A stretch of DNA of 58,812 nucleotides from Rhodovulum strictum. Its GTDB lineage: Bacteria; Pseudomonadota; Alphaproteobacteria; Rhodobacterales; Rhodobacteraceae. Where the stretch lies: contig NZ_WJPO01000024.1 in assembly GCF_009649175.1 (NCBI RefSeq), positions 1-58,812 of the forward strand, in the 5' to 3' direction. Both the position numbers and the translations under genes were made by a program. This document shows, piece by piece, positions 24,127 to 33,059 of the stretch (its first letter is position 1; every line of letters starts with the position of its first letter). The notes beneath the pieces are model-generated. The model ran no database searches. It saw only the letters and a program-made list of their open reading frames with translations, and had not been told where the DNA came from.

Positions 24127-25161
24127 TCATTCGGCCGCGACAGCGGGGCGTTTGGCCTCCCCGGTTCCGGCAGTGCTCTGGTCTGGCTCTCTTGCCTGCC
24201 CCGGCAAGAAGAACTCGGTGATGCCGCGCGCGCCGTCATGGCGGCCGGCCTGGATGATCACGTCGATGGAGCCCTCGATGTAGTCGACCATGTCGGCATA
24301 GGTCATCGGCACTTGCGCTTTCAGGGCGGCGATGGCGAGGCGGCGGACGGCGAGTTGCGGGGTCTCGGCATGCAGCGTGGTCAGCGAGCCGCCATGGCCG
24401 GTGTTGATCGCCTCGAGGAAGGTCATCGCCTCGCGCCCGCGGACCTCGCCCAGCACGATCCGGTCGGGGCGCATGCGCAGCGTCGAGGCCAGCAGCACGT
24501 CGGCGCTGCGGATTTCCGAGTCCCGGTCGGCGATCAGCGTCACGGCGTTCGGCTGCTCAGGGCGCAGCTCGGCCGCCTCTTCGATGGTGATGATCCGTTC
24601 CTCGGGTGGGATCAGCGAGAGGATCTTGCGGGCTGCGACCGTCTTGCCGGTCGAAGTTCCACCAGAGACGATCATGTTGAGCTTGTTCTCGACGCAAAAC
24701 CGCAAGGCGGCATCAATGTCTCCCGAGGCCACCACGTCGCGCAGTGCGGCGTTCCGTTCCCGGCGCAGGCCTTCGAGGCTGCGTTCCCTGCCGTAAAGGA
24801 AGCCGAGCCGGATCGCCTCCAGCGGCAACGACGAGAAGAACCGCAACGAGATCGAGAACCCGCCCTCGACAGCCGGGGGCTGGATTACCTGTGCCCGGAT
24901 CGGGCGGTCGCGATAGAGGATGGAGACCGAGACGATGGGCTTCCGGGCGCCGAGCGTGGTCGAGGCGGCCGAGGCGATCTGGTTGCCGAGGTCCCTGATC
25001 TCGGTCTGGCTGAGCGGGGCGCCGAGCCCCCGCATGAAATGGTCGCCCTGGAACTCGCCCCAGGCCCGTCCGTCGGGATTGATGCAGATCTCGATCGTGT
25101 CGTCCCGCCGGACCGCGGCGCCCAGCCGGTCGAGCGAGGCCTCGAGATAGCTTGCCGCCAT
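24127..25161 (-). CDS. virB11: VirB11-type hexameric ATPase
   Basis: A 344-aa cytoplasmic AAA-type ATPase. It has an N-terminal domain to about residue 120, Walker A SGGTSTGKT near residues 163-171, an Asp box IEEAAELRP, and Walker B/His box segments LRMRPDRIVLGEVRG and NTGHGGSLTTLHA. It powers pilus assembly and substrate transfer with VirB4 and VirD4. I chose the ATG at 25161, right after the virB10 stop; the longer frame upstream runs inside virB10. Confidence 0.92.
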   Translation of the reverse strand: MAASYLEASLDRLGAAVRRDDTIEICINPDGRAWGEFQGDHFMRGLGAPLSQTEIRDLGNQIASAASTTLGARKPIVSVSILYRDRPIRAQVIQPPAVEGGFSISLRFFSSLPLEAIRLGFLYGRERSLEGLRRERNAALRDVVASGDIDAALRFCVENKLNMIVSGGTSTGKTVAARKILSLIPPEERIITIEEAAELRPEQPNAVTLIADRDSEIRSADVLLASTLRMRPDRIVLGEVRGREAMTFLEAINTGHGGSLTTLHAETPQLAVRRLAIAALKAQVPMTYADMVDYIEGSIDVIIQAGRHDGARGITEFFLPGQAREPDQSTAGTGEAKRPAVAAE

Positions 25162-25162
25162 G

Positions 25163-26485
25163 TCAGAGTATCTCCAGGTCGCGATCGACCATGACGGTGA
25201 TCCGGCTGCCCTGATCGACATGAATCACCGGACGGATCGCGAGGTAGTCCCGCAGGGTACCCTGGGCGGCATCACGCAGATCGCCCGAGACATCGCGCGC
25301 GGCCCCGGCAATCGCGCCATCCTCGATCTGACCCGCGGCCAGGGCCGGCACCGCGCCGATCAGCGAGATCAGCGCCGCCGAGCCGAACCGCTGGGAAAAG
25401 CGCGTGTCGACAAAGCCGGTGGTGCCGGTCCGGCCGAGCGCGTCGCCGCCAAAGGCGCTGATCTCGACCGTCTGGTTGTCGGGAAGGATGATGCGATCCC
25501 AGGCCACCATGACCCGCGCCTGCGCCAGCGCGACATCCGAGCGGTAGCGCCCGATCAGGCGCGCGCCGCGCGGGATCAGGACGCGGCTGCCATCGAAGGA
25601 GTGGACGTCCTCCGAGACGATGGCCCGGATTGCGCCGGGCAGCGTGCTGTCGAGCGCAGTTTCGGTCACCGCCTGGATCATCGTGCCCTGCACGACGGTA
25701 TGCGACGGGTTCACGATCACCTCGGCCCGCGTGGTCGGGGCCGGCCTTGCGCCTGTGCGCACGAAGGCCTCGTCGGCACTCAGGCGCGCCTGCTCCTGCG
25801 CATCGGCGCGCCCGCCGGCGGCCCCGGACCAGGCAATCAGCGGCGAGGCCACGCGCGCCGCCCGGGCCTCGGCTTCGGCCAGGCGGCGCCGCTCGAGTTC
25901 CGCAAGGCGCAGTTCCTCCTCGGTCGGTCCCATGCGCGCGGGCTCCGGCGGATTGAGGCGCGCGAGTTCGAGATCCATCCGCATCTGGTCAAGCTGGCGG
26001 TCGCGCTCGGTCAGTTGCCGTTCCAGCGAGCGCTGCGCCTCGTGCGAGGCCGCCTGCAGGGCCGCGATCTGGGCGGTCAGTTCGGCAATTGCCGCTTCGG
26101 CCCGGCTATCGGGCACCTCCGCCGGGCGCGCGCGCAGTTCCTCGAGTTCCGCCCTGAGCGTGGCAAGGCTCTCCATCAGGGCCAGTTCGGCGGCCGAGGG
26201 CCCGGCGTCTTCCGGCGCGGACAACGGTTCGGGCTCCGGCAACCGCAGGGGTGCGAGATCGCCGAAGCCTGTGCCGAGCGTCTGGAACTCGTCCGGGGCG
26301 GCCGTTGCCAGAAGCCCCTCGGGCTTGGGCTGCAGCGCAAGCCAGAGCACGCCGCCGAGGGCCGCAATCCCGGCCACGCCGAGAAAGGCCGTGATCGGGG
26401 AGGCCCGCCGACGGTCCATGCGCTTGCCATTTGCCCCCTCCAGGGCCGCGAGCCGCGCGGCGAGGTCTTCGGTTGCCTCCTTCAT
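25163..26485 (-). CDS. virB10: VirB10/TrbI-type channel protein
   Basis: A 440-aa inner-to-outer-membrane spanning protein. It has a cytoplasmic N-terminus, one membrane segment (residues about 31-50), a long coiled-coil region (ELEELRARPAEVPDSRAE, SLERQLTERDRQLDQMRMDL), then the beta-barrel domain (VVQGTMIQAVTETALDS, SRVLIPRGARLIGRYRSDV, FGSAALISLIGAVPA). With VirB7 and VirB9 it forms the outer-membrane core complex. It overlaps virB9 by 4 bases (ATGA). Confidence 0.92.
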   Translation of the reverse strand: MKEATEDLAARLAALEGANGKRMDRRRASPITAFLGVAGIAALGGVLWLALQPKPEGLLATAAPDEFQTLGTGFGDLAPLRLPEPEPLSAPEDAGPSAAELALMESLATLRAELEELRARPAEVPDSRAEAAIAELTAQIAALQAASHEAQRSLERQLTERDRQLDQMRMDLELARLNPPEPARMGPTEEELRLAELERRRLAEAEARAARVASPLIAWSGAAGGRADAQEQARLSADEAFVRTGARPAPTTRAEVIVNPSHTVVQGTMIQAVTETALDSTLPGAIRAIVSEDVHSFDGSRVLIPRGARLIGRYRSDVALAQARVMVAWDRIILPDNQTVEISAFGGDALGRTGTTGFVDTRFSQRFGSAALISLIGAVPALAAGQIEDGAIAGAARDVSGDLRDAAQGTLRDYLAIRPVIHVDQGSRITVMVDRDLEIL

Positions 26486-27198
26486 GACGCGGCTTGCCCG
26501 ATGTCCTGGACGCACACCACGTCCTCGCCGAGGCGCAGCACCCATTGTCGGTTCACGCCCGACACGCGGATGACCCCATCGCCTTGTGCCGTGCTGTTCA
26601 CCGCGCGCTCGGCCCCGTTCGTGTAGCGGAAGATCGCTGGCACCGGGGCGTTCCGCGCGAAGCGAAAATAGGTGAAGGTGCCGTCATCCCAGATCGCCGT
26701 AGGCGTGAACTCCAGGCGGCTGCTCACGGCATAGGTCGCGTTCGGCGGTCGCGCCGCGACCGCGCGCGCGGGCTGGACCCTGGCCTCGGGATAGCGGAAC
26801 TGCACGACGTAATGCGGGGTCTCGCGCGCCTCGATCACGTGGAAGTAATAGGAGCGGCGGTTCGTATAGACCGTGATGTTGGTCGCCACGCCGGCGGCCA
26901 TCGGCTTGATTGCGAAGGCGCGCCCACCGGGGACGCCATCGAACTGGAAGCCCACGGTGTCGCCCGCGATGATCGAGCGGATGGTCTCGCCCTCGCCGAA
27001 CTCGACCGATGTCACGCGGGTGAGGGTGGTGACGATGCGGTAGACCTGCCCGTCGGTCCAGCTTGCGATGCGCACGCGATTGTCATGCGGGCCGGGGCGT
27101 GGGGTCATTTCGGCGAGGGCCGGGGGCGCGAGAAGCGCCAGCGCGCCGGCAAGGGTGGCGGCAGGAACAAGGGCAGGCTTTCCGGGGGTGCGGGTCAT
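26482..27198 (-). CDS. virB9: VirB9-type core complex protein
   Basis: A 238-aa periplasmic/outer-membrane protein with a signal peptide (cleavage near PPALA). Typical VirB9/TrbG strands are seen: DNRVRIASWTDGQVYRI, TNITVYTNRRSYYFHV, WDDGTFTYFRFA, RQWVLRLGEDVVCVQD. It would form the outer-membrane ring with VirB10 and the small lipoprotein. Start: ATG at 27198, overlapping the virB8 stop. Confidence 0.92.
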   Translation of the reverse strand: MTRTPGKPALVPAATLAGALALLAPPALAEMTPRPGPHDNRVRIASWTDGQVYRIVTTLTRVTSVEFGEGETIRSIIAGDTVGFQFDGVPGGRAFAIKPMAAGVATNITVYTNRRSYYFHVIEARETPHYVVQFRYPEARVQPARAVAARPPNATYAVSSRLEFTPTAIWDDGTFTYFRFARNAPVPAIFRYTNGAERAVNSTAQGDGVIRVSGVNRQWVLRLGEDVVCVQDIGQAAS

Positions 27199-27860
27199 TC
27201 GGAACGGTCCGATCGGATGGCATATTGGGTGACGGTGAAGCCGAAGGGGTTCTGCCAGACATCGTCGATCGAGCGGGTCCGTTCGGGACGAAAGGCAAAC
27301 ATGAGCGTGGCGGTGAACATCCCCGCCTGCGCCCCCTGGGGACCGGAGAGCCGCTTCCTCAGCCTTACCTGGGCGCGGTTCTCGCCGATCAGCGTGATCG
27401 AGGCGATCTCGACGGCCATCTCGGAGGATGGTCCATAGCGCGTTGGCGGATAGCTCTCCTGCCCCGAGGTCCACATCGCGCGCATGCTGGCCTCGGCTGC
27501 CCCGGTCGATTGGGCCAGAACCCGGCGCACGCGCAGGTCGTTATCGAGCTGGTTGTAGCTCTCGCGGTCGAGGATGTAGCGGTAGATCTGCGCCTCGATG
27601 ATCGCGGGCCGCTCGGCGAGCGAGACCGCGGCGACGCTGGCATTCGGCAGCGCCATGCCGGTTTCCGGGTCATAGGGCACGACCACGGGCGGCGGCGTTT
27701 CGATCATCAGCGCGACCGCGGCCGCAGCCAGACAGCCGATCACGCCGAATCCCGCGCCGCTGATCCCGATCACCTGCCAGAGCCGTTCGCGGCGCAGCGC
27801 GCCATGGACGAGTTCTTCCTCGACGTGTTCGCGCGCGCTCATCGCCGACGCTCCGCTCAT
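27195..27860 (-). CDS. virB8: VirB8-type inner-membrane assembly factor
   Basis: A 221-aa bitopic protein: short cytoplasmic N-terminus, one membrane segment (residues about 32-52), and a periplasmic NTF2-like domain (NPF near the C-terminus, DDVWQNPFGFTVTQY; ESYNQLDNDLRV). VirB8 nucleates assembly of the channel. ATGA overlaps tie it to virB5 upstream and virB9 downstream. Confidence 0.9.
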   Translation of the reverse strand: MSGASAMSAREHVEEELVHGALRRERLWQVIGISGAGFGVIGCLAAAAVALMIETPPPVVVPYDPETGMALPNASVAAVSLAERPAIIEAQIYRYILDRESYNQLDNDLRVRRVLAQSTGAAEASMRAMWTSGQESYPPTRYGPSSEMAVEIASITLIGENRAQVRLRKRLSGPQGAQAGMFTATLMFAFRPERTRSIDDVWQNPFGFTVTQYAIRSDRSE

Positions 27861-28654
27861 GGCCGCAGGCTCGGCAGGGTGAAATCCATGTAGCGCCGCT
27901 CCTCGGCGATGGTGGCGGCATCCACGACCCCGGCATTGCCCGCGCCGACGGTCTGGATCGCCTCGAGCTCCCACATCCGCGTCATGGCGATGGCCAGTTC
28001 GGCGGTGACCCGGGTGTTGTGGTCCATCGCGGCCTTCAGGTCCTCCATCTCGGGGATCTTCGCGACCAGCCGCTCGACCCGTTCGAGCGACTGGGCGGCC
28101 TCGGCATGGCTGTTCTGAGCCGCGGCCGACATGACCGCGCCGGTGGCGGCGCGCGTGGCCACGCCCTCGGCCCCGGGTTTGCCGCTGGTCGCGATCTCGC
28201 GCAGCGAGGTCTCGTCAAAGCCGGCGCGCGCCAGCGCCTGTTCCATCTGCGTGCGCATGGGTCCTGCCGTGACGCCGAGAAGGTTGCTCCAGTCGCCCGC
28301 CTGGATGCCGCGAATGAGGCCTGGCAGATCGCGGAACTTGGCCTTGAGGAGCCCGTCGAGACCGTCGCCCATGACCATGCCGAGGATGCTGCGCGGGCCG
28401 GTGAGCGAGGCATGCATCTGTTGCAACTGATCGAGCTGGTTCTGGACCACGTCGAGCTGTTCGAGGGCATTGTCCAGAAGATCGGTCTGGATCCCGAAAT
28501 CCTGCAGCATCTGCTGGAGCTGGCGGATTTCCTGGGCGATGTTCTGGGTGTCAACCGTGGGCACACCCTGCGCGGTGACAGGGCCCGCGAGGGCGGTGCT
28601 CACCGCGAGGGCCACGGCGCCGGTGGCGAGGGAACGGGTCAGGCGCGGGATCAT
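27857..28654 (-). CDS. virB5: VirB5-type minor pilin
   Basis: A 265-aa secreted protein with a signal peptide (cleavage near PVTAQG), an N-terminal coiled helix (QEIRQLQQMLQDFGIQTDL), a glycine-containing middle, and a C-terminal helix ending RRYMDFTLPSLRP. VirB5 sits at the pilus tip. The gene immediately upstream encodes a protein with the same start of mature sequence (AQGVPT) and the same kind of end (FMNFTL), making a tandem related pair. Confidence 0.85.
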   Translation of the reverse strand: MIPRLTRSLATGAVALAVSTALAGPVTAQGVPTVDTQNIAQEIRQLQQMLQDFGIQTDLLDNALEQLDVVQNQLDQLQQMHASLTGPRSILGMVMGDGLDGLLKAKFRDLPGLIRGIQAGDWSNLLGVTAGPMRTQMEQALARAGFDETSLREIATSGKPGAEGVATRAATGAVMSAAAQNSHAEAAQSLERVERLVAKIPEMEDLKAAMDHNTRVTAELAIAMTRMWELEAIQTVGAGNAGVVDAATIAEERRYMDFTLPSLRP

Positions 28655-29844
28655 CGCAACGTCTCCAGGGTGAAGTTCATGAACTGCCGATCGGCGGCCC
28701 GGGCCGCGGCCATGGCGAGCTGTTCCTCGCTGAGCGGTTGGGTATGGACGGCCTTGATCCGGGTGCGGATCGCGACCAGCCGGGCGAGCTCGGCCCGGGC
28801 ATAGGTGTTGAGCGCGATGGCCTCGTTCAGGTCCCCGGTCTCGCCGATGCGGGCAATGATGTCCTGGACGCGCAGCGCGGCCGCCTGGACCGAGACCAGC
28901 GAATAATCGCCATAGACGCCCGCGCCATGGGCCGTGAGGCTGAAGCTCGCGTTGGCCAGCAGGACAGGGTCGATGGTGCCGAGGGCATCGATCCCGCCCA
29001 CGGCCGCAAGGTAGCGGTTGTATTGCTGGGGGATCACCACGACATAGGTCTGGGTCTCCGCGAAGGGGGGGACGCCGCCATGTTGCTGCACCCGGCCCGG
29101 GCCCGCGTTATAGGCCGCGAGCGCGTGGATGATGTTGCCATCGAACATGCCCAGCATCTGCGCGAGGTAGCGTGCGCCGCCCGTGACCTGCAGCCAGGGG
29201 TCGTCGTAATAGGCGGGGTAGATCCCGAGATCGCCCGCGGTGTCGGGCATGATCTGGGTCAGGCCGAAGGCGCCCGCGGGCGAGCGGGCGCCGATCTGGA
29301 ATCGGCTTTCCTGCCAGATCAGGGCCTGCAATAGACAGCGCCATTGCACGAGCGTGAGCCCGGCGCGGCCCACGCCGGGCAGGCCGTGGGTATGGCGCGC
29401 GGCGCGGATGATCAGCTCCTCCACCCCTTCCCGTGCATCGCCGAACATTCGCGCGGCGGCCGGGTTGGGATCCTCGGGCGCATAGAGGCTGGCGGCGGCG
29501 GTGCTGATGCCTGCTGCTTCCCCCTGCCCGGCCTCGAGCCCGGCCACGCTGCCCGCGACGTTACCGGCGCGCAACGTCATGGCATCCATGATCCCGTTCA
29601 GCGCCGCGAGCTGCTGGCGCTCGATCTCGGCCAGTTCCTGCGCACGGGCGAGGCGGTCCTGCTGAAGTGCGAGATCCTGTTCGCGCTGCTCGACGATCGC
29701 CTGCCGCCCCGCGAAGAGGCGCATGTCGAAGGTCGGCACCCCTTGGGCGGAGGCCGGGGCGCCGCACCATCCCCCGAACGAGCTGGCGAGTGCGCTCGCA
29801 AGGAGCGCGCACCGCGCCGCGCCATGGAAGCAGGTGGCGGTCAT
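28651..29844 (-). CDS. Lytic transglycosylase embedded in a VirB5-like protein
   Basis: A 397-aa secreted protein. Residues 33-90 resemble the beginning of mature VirB5 (AQGVPTFD, then a long Gln/Glu-rich helix), residues about 165-285 form an SLT lytic transglycosylase (IWQESRF with catalytic Glu179, GAFGLTQIMPDTAGDLG, ALAAYNAGPGRVQQ), and residues about 330-397 resemble the VirB5 C-terminal helix, ending FMNFTLETLR. It would cut peptidoglycan locally for channel assembly while attached to the VirB5 part. A separate VirB1-like SLT gene exists at 33.1 kb, so the operon has two. It overlaps virB5 by 4 bases. Confidence 0.8.
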   Translation of the reverse strand: MTATCFHGAARCALLASALASSFGGWCGAPASAQGVPTFDMRLFAGRQAIVEQREQDLALQQDRLARAQELAEIERQQLAALNGIMDAMTLRAGNVAGSVAGLEAGQGEAAGISTAAASLYAPEDPNPAAARMFGDAREGVEELIIRAARHTHGLPGVGRAGLTLVQWRCLLQALIWQESRFQIGARSPAGAFGLTQIMPDTAGDLGIYPAYYDDPWLQVTGGARYLAQMLGMFDGNIIHALAAYNAGPGRVQQHGGVPPFAETQTYVVVIPQQYNRYLAAVGGIDALGTIDPVLLANASFSLTAHGAGVYGDYSLVSVQAAALRVQDIIARIGETGDLNEAIALNTYARAELARLVAIRTRIKAVHTQPLSEEQLAMAAARAADRQFMNFTLETLR

Positions 29845-29848
29845 CGGA

Positions 29849-30061
29849 TCAGCCGCCCGTCCCCGGCATCACGAAGTCGCAGGCCGACGCGCGCCGCGTG
29901 ACCTCGCCGCCCGTGCCGGCGATCGAGGGCTTGGACGCCACGCCTGCCGGCGCCTCGCGGAAGGTGAAGCAGTTCGCTTTGGCAGGGTGATGCTGGGCGC
30001 AGGCCGAGAGGCTCGAGATCAGGCCGATCAGCGCAAGGCTGCGGGCAATGGGACGGGTCAT
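29849..30061 (-). CDS. Small lipoprotein, VirB7-like by position
   Basis: A 70-aa protein with a signal sequence and lipobox (LISSLSAC), so Cys21 would be lipidated. A second Cys near residue 31 and one near 62 could form disulfides, as VirB7 does with VirB9. It overlaps the virB4 stop (ATGA) and precedes the SLT-VirB5 gene by 4 bases. Lipoproteins of this size in VirB operons stabilise the outer-membrane core. No sequence family is recognised; the role is inferred from context. Confidence 0.7.
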   Translation of the reverse strand: MTRPIARSLALIGLISSLSACAQHHPAKANCFTFREAPAGVASKPSIAGTGGEVTRRASACDFVMPGTGG

Positions 30062-32454
30062 GTCACTCTCCAGAAATCGGGGCGGTCGCGATAATCGGCG
30101 CCGACAAGGGCCTCGCCCTTCTCCATGCCGCCAAGGATGGTCACGAGGGGGCCGAGGGCGCCGAGATCGGCATCGATCACCACGGCGCCGCGATCGTCGC
30201 GCACGAGCGCCAGCCGCGAGGCGGAGCCGACGCCCAGAAGCACATCGAGTTCCTTGTCGCCGAGGCCGAGCATCGCGTAATCGGCGGCCGAGGCGCGAAT
30301 ATTGGGCAGGAGCACCTGGGTCGGCACGGCTTCCACGATGGTCTTGCCGGTGCGGGTGCGCTCGAGCTGGCTGGCATATTGCGTCATCATCACGACGACG
30401 GCGTTCTGCTTGCGGGCGGTCACCAGCCAGTTGCTGAGCCGCTCCGCGAAATACGTGTTGTCGAGCGCCTTCCAGGCCTCGTCGATCACGATGATCGTGG
30501 GCCTGCGATCCTCGATCACCCGCTCGATGCGCCGGAAGAGGTAGGAAAGCACTGCCATGCGTTCCCGTTCGCTTTCGGAATCGAGGATGCCGGTCAGATC
30601 GAACCCGGCAATGTCGCCGTCGAGGCTGCCCCCGAACTTGAACGTGTCCTCGGCATTGGCGCCGAAGATCCAGCCGTAGCGGCCGCCTGCGGTCCATTCC
30701 TGCATGCGCTCGAACAGATCGCCCCCGTCATCGGTCGAGACCAGGAGCGAGGCGAAGTCCGACCAGTTCCGGAGGCCCGCGTTCCGCGCGCTTGCGTTCT
30801 GGCGCACGACCTCCTGCAACCGGTTGGTCTGCACCGGCGTGAGCGGCCGGTCGCGGCGCTCGAGCAGGCTTGCCAGCCAGTCCGCAAGCCAGGCCTGGCC
30901 ACGTAGGTCGATCTCGGTCTGCAGCGGATTGAGCCCCGTGGGCCGACCGGCCCGCACGGTCGAATAGCTGCCGCCGAGCGCGCGGACGGCCATTTCCATG
31001 CCCGCGCGATAGTCGAAGACGAAGGTCCGCGTGCCCGCACGCCGCGCCATGGTCATCAGAAAACCCGCCAGAACGGATTTGCCCGAGCCGGGGCGGCCGA
31101 GGATCAGGGTATGCCCGCCCGTCGGCTCGCGGTCGGGTGCGCCCTGTTCATGGAAGTTGAAGCGAAAGCCGCTGCGGTCCGGGGTCGGAAAGAGCGCGAT
31201 CGGCACGCCCCAGGGGACTTCCCGTCCGGCCTTGCCGAGCGGCGTGCGGTGGAAGGTGGCGAGATCGGCGAAATTGTGGTTCGTGATCGCGGCCTTGCGG
31301 CTGCGCGCGCCCGTGTTCCCGGGATGCTGCGCCATGAAATGCGCCCGCGCCCCGAAGGCTTCCGAGATCAGGTTGATGCCGGAGGTGGCCGAGATGTTGC
31401 GGATCTCGGCCGCGATGTCGTCGAGCGCGGCCTGGGTGCGCGCATAGACGGCAACCGTCATGTGGTGCTCGCCGAAGATCAGGCGTTTGGATTCCAGGTC
31501 GTCCTGGGCCAGTTCCAGTTCCTGCGCGAGGCTGACCGCCCCGTCATCGGCCGCCTGCATCAGGCGCAGCTGCCGCTTGATCCGGCCCGCCATGATGTTG
31601 GCGTTGATCGGTACGAAGGAGTGGGTGACCACCATGTCGACGGGCAGGTTCAGCTCGTCGAGCATCAGGCTGTCGGTCCTGGCGGGGTAGGTCTTGACCG
31701 CGAAGATCGTCCCGAACTTGTCGCCCACGGCGCCATCGGAAAGCGCGATCGTCGTGCCGCGGAAGGTGACGCGGGTATTGGCAACATCCTCGGCGATCAC
31801 GCCCAAGCGTGACCTAGGGAAGAGCGGGTGCTCCTCGCCGGTGTTCAGCGCGCCCAGAAAGCCCAGGAGCTCGCCGGTGCTCGCCGCGAGAAGGCGGGGG
31901 TTCAACGCGTCGAAGCAGGAAAGCAGAAAGCCTACGACCTCGTCGAGCTGGCGCAGGCGCCGGGTGGTGTCTGCCGCAAGCCGCGCCCGCGAGGCCGCGA
32001 GGCCGAAGGGCAGACGGCTGCCGCTGTCGGGACGCTTCAGGACCGAAAGCGTGAGCGTCTTGTCCCGCAGACCCGACCGGCCGAGATGGGCCTGCCAGCG
32101 CTGATCGACGGCAGCGGCAAAGCCGTCGCCCGGGATCGGCGGCAGGGTGACATCGACGGCTTTCGAGACCTTGTGCAGGTAGAAGGAGAACGGGGTTCCA
32201 ACCTGCGCGAGGATGCCTGCAAGCAGCCCGCCGATCCGGTCGAGATGGGCGTCCTCGCTCGTCGTGCTGTTCACCCCCTCGAGCCGGATGCATTGCATCA
32301 GCTCGTTGCCGCGCGTCCGGATCGTGCAGTCGGTGACGAGGCTGACATAAGGCAGCATGGCCGAGAGCCGCTTCTCGCCCTTGACCCAGGCGGGCAGCGC
32401 GGTCTGCGGATCGAAGGCGTCTGCGTCCGGATCGGTCACTCCATCACGGGGCAT
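30058..32454 (-). CDS. virB4: VirB4-type ATPase
   Basis: A 798-aa cytoplasmic ATPase for pilus biogenesis. It has an N-terminal CagE/TrbE domain, Walker A ILGRPGSGKS near residue 450, Walker B IIVIDEAWKALDN, and the VMMTQYASQ sensor segment. The ATG at 32454 overlaps virB3 by 11 bases; a longer upstream frame runs through virB3 and is not used. Length matches VirB4/TrbE. Confidence 0.92.
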   Translation of the reverse strand: MPRDGVTDPDADAFDPQTALPAWVKGEKRLSAMLPYVSLVTDCTIRTRGNELMQCIRLEGVNSTTSEDAHLDRIGGLLAGILAQVGTPFSFYLHKVSKAVDVTLPPIPGDGFAAAVDQRWQAHLGRSGLRDKTLTLSVLKRPDSGSRLPFGLAASRARLAADTTRRLRQLDEVVGFLLSCFDALNPRLLAASTGELLGFLGALNTGEEHPLFPRSRLGVIAEDVANTRVTFRGTTIALSDGAVGDKFGTIFAVKTYPARTDSLMLDELNLPVDMVVTHSFVPINANIMAGRIKRQLRLMQAADDGAVSLAQELELAQDDLESKRLIFGEHHMTVAVYARTQAALDDIAAEIRNISATSGINLISEAFGARAHFMAQHPGNTGARSRKAAITNHNFADLATFHRTPLGKAGREVPWGVPIALFPTPDRSGFRFNFHEQGAPDREPTGGHTLILGRPGSGKSVLAGFLMTMARRAGTRTFVFDYRAGMEMAVRALGGSYSTVRAGRPTGLNPLQTEIDLRGQAWLADWLASLLERRDRPLTPVQTNRLQEVVRQNASARNAGLRNWSDFASLLVSTDDGGDLFERMQEWTAGGRYGWIFGANAEDTFKFGGSLDGDIAGFDLTGILDSESERERMAVLSYLFRRIERVIEDRRPTIIVIDEAWKALDNTYFAERLSNWLVTARKQNAVVVMMTQYASQLERTRTGKTIVEAVPTQVLLPNIRASAADYAMLGLGDKELDVLLGVGSASRLALVRDDRGAVVIDADLGALGPLVTILGGMEKGEALVGADYRDRPDFWRVT

Positions 32455-32722
32455 AGCTGTCACCCCCGTGGATCCTGCGGTTCGCCGTCGGCGGCGTTTC
32501 CTGCAAGGTGATCGCCAGCACATCGAGGAAGTTCGGATCCCAATCCGCGGCCTTCCACAGCGCAGGCCAGGCCAGCCCCGCGACCACGGCCACCACCCAG
32601 CTCTGCACCCAGAGGAACAGAAGCGCCGAGCCGAAGAGCCAGACCATGGCATACATGATCGGAAGGCCCATCAGCTTGGGTGGCCTCAGAAGGCCGATGA
32701 ACACGCGGGACTGCTCAGCCAT
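32444..32722 (-). CDS. virB3: VirB3-type inner-membrane protein
   Basis: A 92-aa protein with two close membrane segments (LMGLPIMYAMVWLFGSALLF and WVVAVVAGLAWPAL) and the typical order virB2-virB3-virB4. VirB3 anchors VirB4 to the inner membrane. Start: ATG at 32722 (MAEQSRVFIG), 22 bases after the virB2 stop. Confidence 0.85.
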   Translation of the reverse strand: MAEQSRVFIGLLRPPKLMGLPIMYAMVWLFGSALLFLWVQSWVVAVVAGLAWPALWKAADWDPNFLDVLAITLQETPPTANRRIHGGDSYAP

Positions 32723-32744
32723 GGCGGGACTCGGGGTCGGAAGC

Positions 32745-33059
32745 TCAGGTCGACCAGATGGCGGCGACGATGGTGGGCGCTGCGGCGATGCCCGCAATCG
32801 CGACCACCACCCAGAGCGCCTGCCGGAAATCGAGGATGCCGAAGAGCCAGGACAGGAACACCCCGATCAGCGCCAGCGTGCCGATCACGATGCCCAGGGG
32901 CCCGGTGATCGCATCGACGATGCCCTGCAGCAGGGTCTGGACCGGCGAGAGGTCGATGCTCTGGGCAAGCGCGGGGCCCGCCAGCGCGATGAGGGCCGTC
33001 GCGCCAAGCGCGGTGAAGGCCCGTGTGCGGAGCAGGCTGTGAATGGTCCGTGACGTCAC
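32745..33059 (-). CDS. virB2: VirB2/TrbC major pilin
   Basis: A 104-aa prepilin with a long signal peptide (cleavage near GPALAQ) and two hydrophobic segments (LGIVIGTLALIGVFLSWLFG and ALWVVVAIAGIAAAP), the classic VirB2 layout. It would polymerise into the conjugative pilus. Its start overlaps the end of the virB1-like gene. Confidence 0.88.
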   Translation of the reverse strand: MTSRTIHSLLRTRAFTALGATALIALAGPALAQSIDLSPVQTLLQGIVDAITGPLGIVIGTLALIGVFLSWLFGILDFRQALWVVVAIAGIAAAPTIVAAIWST

